64,000 nucleotides of DNA from Girardinichthys multiradiatus (lineage: Eukaryota > Chordata > Actinopteri > Cyprinodontiformes > Goodeidae), in the NCBI RefSeq assembly GCF_021462225.1, contig NC_061806.1, positions 2,902,234 through 2,966,233 on the forward strand, in the 5' to 3' direction. Of this stretch, positions 58,911 through 64,000 are shown piece by piece. Under the pieces are notes generated by a model that did no database searches, had not been told where the DNA came from, and saw nothing but the letters and a program-made list of their open reading frames with translations. Each line of letters starts with the position of its first letter. The stretch's first letter is position 1. The translations under genes and the position numbers were made by a program.

Positions 58911-60935
58911 CTGCCAAACAGAACAAAGAACCAAGAGTCAGTCTGTCCTCCACATACACTAGAAGACCCTGTTTCATCCATCCTTGCCATTTTACCTACA
59001 AAACTGAATTTAATTGGAAAAAGGCAACTGAATGAGTGGAGTCTCATTATTTAACCAAGCTTAGGATGCACTTGTTTCTGTGTTTATTTCAGGTGCAATT
59101 TGTAATCATTTCTTAATATGGTATCAACCTTTGACAGGCCTTGAGGCTGTTGCTATATGGTTTTGTATGTGTACAGCGACATCTAGTGGTTGATCCTAAT
59201 ATGTGTTCATCCAACCCCAGCAGCATGTGGTAACAGGAGGTTATTGAGTTTCAGATCTTAAGATTTAGTTTTCATTTCTTTCACACATCAACTGCTGTGG
59301 TTTGCATCAGAATCTGACTTTTTTCTTCAAGTTAGTTTCTGGATTTTCTTCCCATGTACAGGTATATACAAGAATGTTTAGAAGTCATATTTCTACACTT
59401 CTGTCTGTATGTCTCCTACTGTGTATGTTTGCAACTAATACATTTCTGTTTAAATATAGCACATTTCCATTCATTGCATTGACCCGAAGAATAGAGGTTT
59501 GGGATTACAGCACTAATTCTTAAAGCTTATAGGTTATACCAGTCAGTCAATATAGCCATGCAGATAAGATTAAAGCTGTAACAGTTCTGCCCATAAAAAC
59601 CAACCATGATCTAAAGACGCATGTACTTCAGACCAACTTCAGACAGCATAAACACATTTAAAAAATGTTCCTGCTCCCCTCGACTTGCCTTTTTTCCTAG
59701 AAAGAACAGTCCATTTAGACTATGTTTGTAATTGTGGTCACTTTTAAAGCACGCAACTTTCCTCTTTAATAAAGAAACACTCTTTTTCAGCTGACAACTC
59801 TTCAATCATGTACATTAAAGGCAACATCTGTCCTGGCATCATGTATCTAAGCAATAACCGAATGTATTTTCTATTGGTCTTCGGCTTGGCCACTTTTTTC
59901 ATTTATCTAGGGATGGGAGGAAGGGAGGAGTGGAGGTCGAGATCTGTTGAGAGTTATGCTTTGGTAAAACCATGCTAGAGCGTTACTAAGCAACTATTCA
60001 GTACAGGTAAAACCAGCCAATAAAACCTAACCAAATAGTGGATGAAATTTAAAATATTAACCATTGTGTTCTTTTTTCAGGAGTAACAATCTGTAGAAGA
60101 CAACTTTAGATAGTCAACATGGGAAAATGACAGAAGCTAACATTCCAGCAAACATGTTCCCACAGTACCACCACATTACCAGACAAGAGCTACACCAATA
60201 TCCTAGACTCAAAAGATATTAATTGAATGTCTGGTAGTAAAAGTTAAAGTAAAAATATTTATGGATTTGGAACTACTAATATAACACAAAACATTGTCTG
60301 AAAAAGAAAAGAACAGATTTTCAATTTTTCCATGCAGACGAACACCTATTTAAAACAATCTGTTCATGTTGCAAAATACAAGTGTTTTTAACTTCTCAAC
60401 ATAGAGTATGGAAGAGGTAAATAGAAGATATATTTGATGGGAAAGATTTCATATAATTTTTTTTTTAGCAGACTATTTTGTATTGATAGAACCGCGGAAC
60501 CTTAAACTCACAAAGTGATGAATAATATACAATATACAGTCTTACGCAGAACACACTTTACAGGACCAAAGATAGTCCAACTGGGTCCCAAACTAACACA
60601 TGTCCAACCTGCATGGGACGTTTACCTAATGACTGGCTATACTACGGCACTGCTCACCCATCTATGACTTTCCAAAGAGTACATAGTCCCAGTCTACCCA
60701 TCACCCTGCCTGCTTGGTGATGTCACACATGTGGACATGGAAATTATTTAAACTTACAGTGCTCTTCCCCTGCTCTTCCTGCCCCCATCCAGCATCTCAA
60801 CTCAATTGCAATACAGACAAATAGAGCTGTGGTGGGGGATACTCTGCTAGCAGCAAGCAGAAAGGTCTCCAGTACATCCGTTTTATTGTACCTTAGACAT
60901 ACACATCTGCATTCATAAAAAGCATTTTAAATTAT
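58911..60935. other. Upstream thrb intron/flank, nothing recognised
   Basis: AT-rich; any further 5' non-coding thrb exons cannot be identified from sequence alone. Confidence 0.5.
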
Positions 60936-60949
60936 AACAATGCCAAATG

Positions 60950-61572
60950 AACAAATGAATGAGTTTAAGTATCTCGGGGTCTTGTTCACGAGTGAGGGAA
61001 GAATGGAGCGGGAGATTGACAGATGGATCGGTGCGGCTGCCACAGTAATGGGGGCGCTGTGCCGGTCCGTTGTGGTGAAGAGAGAGCTGAGCCGAAAAGC
61101 AAAGCTCTCAATTTTACCGGTCGGTCTACGTTCCTACCCTCACCTATGGCCATGAACTTTGGGTCATGACCGAAAGAACGAGATCACGGATACAAGCGGC
61201 TGAAATGAGCTTCCTCCGTAGGGTGGCCGGGCACTCCCTTAGAGATAGGGTGAGGAGCTCGGCCATCTGGGAGGGGCTCGGAGTAGAGCCGCTGCTCCTC
61301 CACATCGAGAGGAGCCAGTTGAGGTGGCTCGGGCATCTATACCGGATGCCTCCTGGACGCCTTCCTCAGAAGGTGTTCCAGGCACGTCCCACCGGGAGGA
61401 GGCCCAGGGGACGGCCCAGGACACGCTGGAGGGACTATGTCTCTCGGCTGGCCTGGGAACGCCTTGGGCTCCCCCCGGACGAGCTGGAGGAGGTGTCTGG
61501 AGAGAGGGACGTCTGCTGAGTCTGCTGCCCCCGCGACCCGGTCCCGGATAAGCGGAAGACGACGAACGAACG
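60950..61572 (+). mobile_element. 5'-truncated RTE-type LINE with target-site duplication
   Basis: Flanked by an exact 14-bp repeat AACAATGCCAAATG (60936-60949 and 61573-61586). Contains the RT C-terminus ([20 protein letters not shown], then after a frameshift near 61110-61165 [20 protein letters not shown] to [19 protein letters not shown]) and a (CGAA)n tail. Same family as 19480-22851. Confidence 0.9.
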
Positions 61573-61586
61573 AACAATGCCAAATG

Positions 61587-62470
61587 CATATACCAGGGTT
61601 GAAGATAATGGAGCTGGACACAAGGGGCACAGCATGGCTCTCTTTTGCTTCTGTCACTGCGCCTACACTGTCTCAGTGGGGACTGATGGTGTGAGAATTA
61701 ACTTGGGGAGTCTGGTGTTGCAGGGGAGGGTCACGCATAGGGTTCACCCCTCTTGGCGTGGTGTTGTTTGTGTGGGGTTCTGCCTACATGGCAGCATCAT
61801 GGATTTCTGGCTGATGGTCTATAGATCTCAGGGATGTGTCAGGCCAACAGTGAGTTGCAGGTTCTTGGCCAGACTCTGGTGGGGGTCCCCTCCAGGCTGA
61901 TGTCTACCTGGCAAGTTGGGTGCTTTAGAGGGGTTTCTCTTCCTTAGTGCCAGTTGATACTCACATGCACCTAGACATATAATCTGAATGGCTGAAGGCC
62001 AGACCAATACAAGTTCCTGTTTCATTGATGTCGTCTGTCTACTTTGAGATTACATGCAGTTTTAATTTAACCCTCTGGGGTCAAGGGTTTATATGGTCGT
62101 TTATGACTAATTTCACCCCTGTATTTCCAGTAAAAACCATTACCATTGCCTTGTGTGGTATAATTTTTTTCAGCACAACGTCAACTGTGTGAATTTAAAT
62201 TTATCATTTGTATTTGAACATACTGTAACTGCATGTTGTACCTTAGGTCCCACATAAGCATAAAATCCAAGTTGAAACCCACAAACATGTTTAACAAATC
62301 ATTTTTATAATCTAAAATGTAAACATACACTGTAAATCTCTAAAACCTATGTACAAATATAGCAAACAGCACAGTTATATAACCTTAGTTATGGGAAAAT
62401 GAAGGCAACTTCTCATTCATTTGTATAAAATTACTTACAAAACATCAAGGGTCATAACAAGATTCCAAAA
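61587..62470. other. No gene recognised
   Basis: Short open frames only. At 62067 TTAACCCTCTGGGG resembles a piggyBac-type end, but no partner end was found. Confidence 0.4.
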
Positions 62471-62477
62471 AATATGT

Positions 62478-62625
62478 TCATTCATTCATTCATCTTCTAT
62501 ACCGCTTATTCCATAGTGGGTCACGGGGGAGCTGGTTCCTATCTCCAGCAGTGTATGGGCGAGAAGCAGGGTACACCATGGACAGGGTGCCAGTTCATCT
62601 CAGGGCAATTGCAGGGCAAATACAA
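62478..62625 (-). mobile_element. Short retrotransposon-like insertion, second copy
   Basis: (TTCA)n followed by CCATAGTGGGTCACGGGGGA and GGACAGGGTGCCAGTTCATC; same family as 27195-27317 with a different tandem tail. Confidence 0.7.
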
Positions 62626-64000
62626 ATATGTATTTGTGCCAAATAAATTATAATGCTGGCACTGCATTCATCAATGTCTGAACAACTATTTACAGTTATT
62701 TACAAAAGGCTCAAGGGGTTCACAACAAAACCGCACACAAATTATTGGTGCCACTCCAAAAAACAGTTTCTGACTACCATTAAACAGAGGGGCACATCAC
62801 TGGGCTGGAACTTTAATGGCGTAACGTACTATTTTTTGTCAAGGAGGGAGCGTTTGCATTACAGTCTGGCTTTGTTGGTGTTTAGGACAGCATCTGTGGG
62901 AGGAAATGGCCACAGGAGCATGATCAGTTGATCTGCCTGACCCAGTGGTGATCGGGACCTTGCAGCTGGGAAGCGCCGCCCATTCCTCTGCTTGGATCTC
63001 CTGCATCATTCCTCGTCGCATCATTCCTTACATACAAAATAAAAACCACTAAACTACATTTAACTTCCAAACGTAATGTCCCTAATCCCCGAAGTATCAA
63101 AACTAGCTGTCAACATCTCTTTGTTTTTCCTTCTACTGTGCACCACTCTGCTTCGCACCGCTTACTTCCGCAACTTTCCTCCATCTCTCAGCAACATAAT
63201 ACTGCCCATTCTTATTGGTAGAATATGTCAGATTTCCACCAATAGCAAAGGGGTCTCGTGTTGTTTTAATACGTAGTAGTATTGTTTTTATGTTTCCAAG
63301 CACATTCACAGTTCACAGAACAGTTGGTTATTACCATTTCTCCTTGCAATAAGCATGACAATATCCCGAAAAAAAGATATGGTTTAATTAATTTAGCCTA
63401 ACTCTGGTTTTACTTGGCCAATCAAAACAATTTAGACACTGGTCTACAGTTTATAATCAGCTTCAAACCTAAATTGAAACTGATACTCATGGAGCAGTTG
63501 TCTTGCTGCTCCGTCATCCCAAATCAGACATGTAAAAGTGACCCATATATGCCTCCATGGACCCTCAAGACTATAGTTGTATTTTTGCTTTAAAAATGTA
63601 AAGCAATTTTGTAAAAACACTCAGTGTTTGTTTTACTTATTTGTTATTATTTTATGTCATATTGAAGTTAGTTGTTTTGCTTCCATTATCTTATTGGCTA
63701 AGTGTAATATTTTTTATTTTAATATGAGACCTTTTCATGACTGTAGCCTGTTTTGCCTGTTAAGTGCAACACATTGTGCCATGTTTGTGGACCATCGAAT
63801 GGATCTGGAATCTCGTCATTATAGTTAGTAAAACTAGAGCCCCCTATACAGCATCTTGCATAGGGTCCCCACAAAGCTAGAAACGACCCTGCTGTTACTC
63901 CTGGGTTTCTTCCTAGGACAGCCTGTGGTGGGTCCAGCCCACTGCACAGTAGAACCTCAACACAGTGGCAAGTCATCACCATTTGGCCTCTACTCTTACA
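62626..64000. other. Window end, no gene recognised
   Basis: 62900-63290 is somewhat GC-richer and carries ATTGGT (63213-63218) and CACCAAT (about 63237-63243), inverted CCAAT boxes, and CGGAAGT on the minus strand near 63165. The remainder is AT-rich; 63840-63900 looks like a common repeat. Confidence 0.4.

Noticed and set aside
62067..62110. piggyBac element end
   Set aside because: TTAACCCTCTGGGG looks suggestive, but no inverted partner end or transposase was found.

Overview
The window is eukaryotic and reads as teleost fish DNA. It has long introns with GT/AG splice sites, AT-rich non-coding sequence, many microsatellites, and transposons typical of ray-finned fish: Tc1/mariner, RTE and L2-type LINEs, tRNA-derived SINEs and a hAT-like MITE. 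The nuclear receptor splice forms also fit teleosts. Species cannot be fixed from the sequence; a percomorph is my inference.

Two nuclear receptor genes point at each other. nr1d2 (Rev-erb beta) is on the + strand with eight coding exons from 656 to 8628; its spliced reading frame is open and encodes 578 residues. thrb (thyroid hormone receptor beta) is on the - strand, with its stop at 36211 and coding exons out to 58852. Residue choices separate these from nr1d1 and thra: the thrb-type Asn in the LBD, a C-terminus ending in FED, and the nr1d2-type N-terminus and FKVH tail. The same convergent NR1D2/THRB pair exists in mammals, so this is an ancient linkage.

thrb can make several proteins from this window. 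A TRbeta1 N-terminus uses a coding exon of only 7 nt (58846-58852) plus a 51-nt exon (57238-57288). A separate TRbeta2 first exon lies at 44692-45031. Both join the same 101-nt first zinc-finger exon. A 27-nt in-frame exon (40779-40805) would add nine residues at the start of the ligand-binding region.

Layout: 1-655 nr1d2 upstream region and 5'UTR; 656-9098 nr1d2, with an E-box/D-box cluster in intron 1 and a duplicated piece of exon 2 in intron 4; 9.1-36.2 kb intergenic space built largely of transposable elements, including an intact DD38E Tc1-like element (15400-17030), a full-length RTE LINE with target-site duplications (19480-22851), an L2/CR1-like LINE carrying a nested insertion (25.8-28.9 kb) and several decayed Tc1 copies; 36.2-58.9 kb thrb, with an intact DD36E Tc1-like element in its last intron (37345-38614); 58.9-64.0 kb sequence upstream of the TRbeta1 start exon, with a 5'-truncated RTE copy and no recognisable gene.

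The two receptors are functionally related. Rev-erb beta is a haem-responsive circadian repressor lacking an activation helix. TRbeta is a T3-dependent activator/repressor with an intact activation helix. The clock-type motif cluster in nr1d2 intron 1 fits circadian control. All exon boundaries were placed by eye from splice sites, phase and protein homology recalled from known families; no alignment was run.
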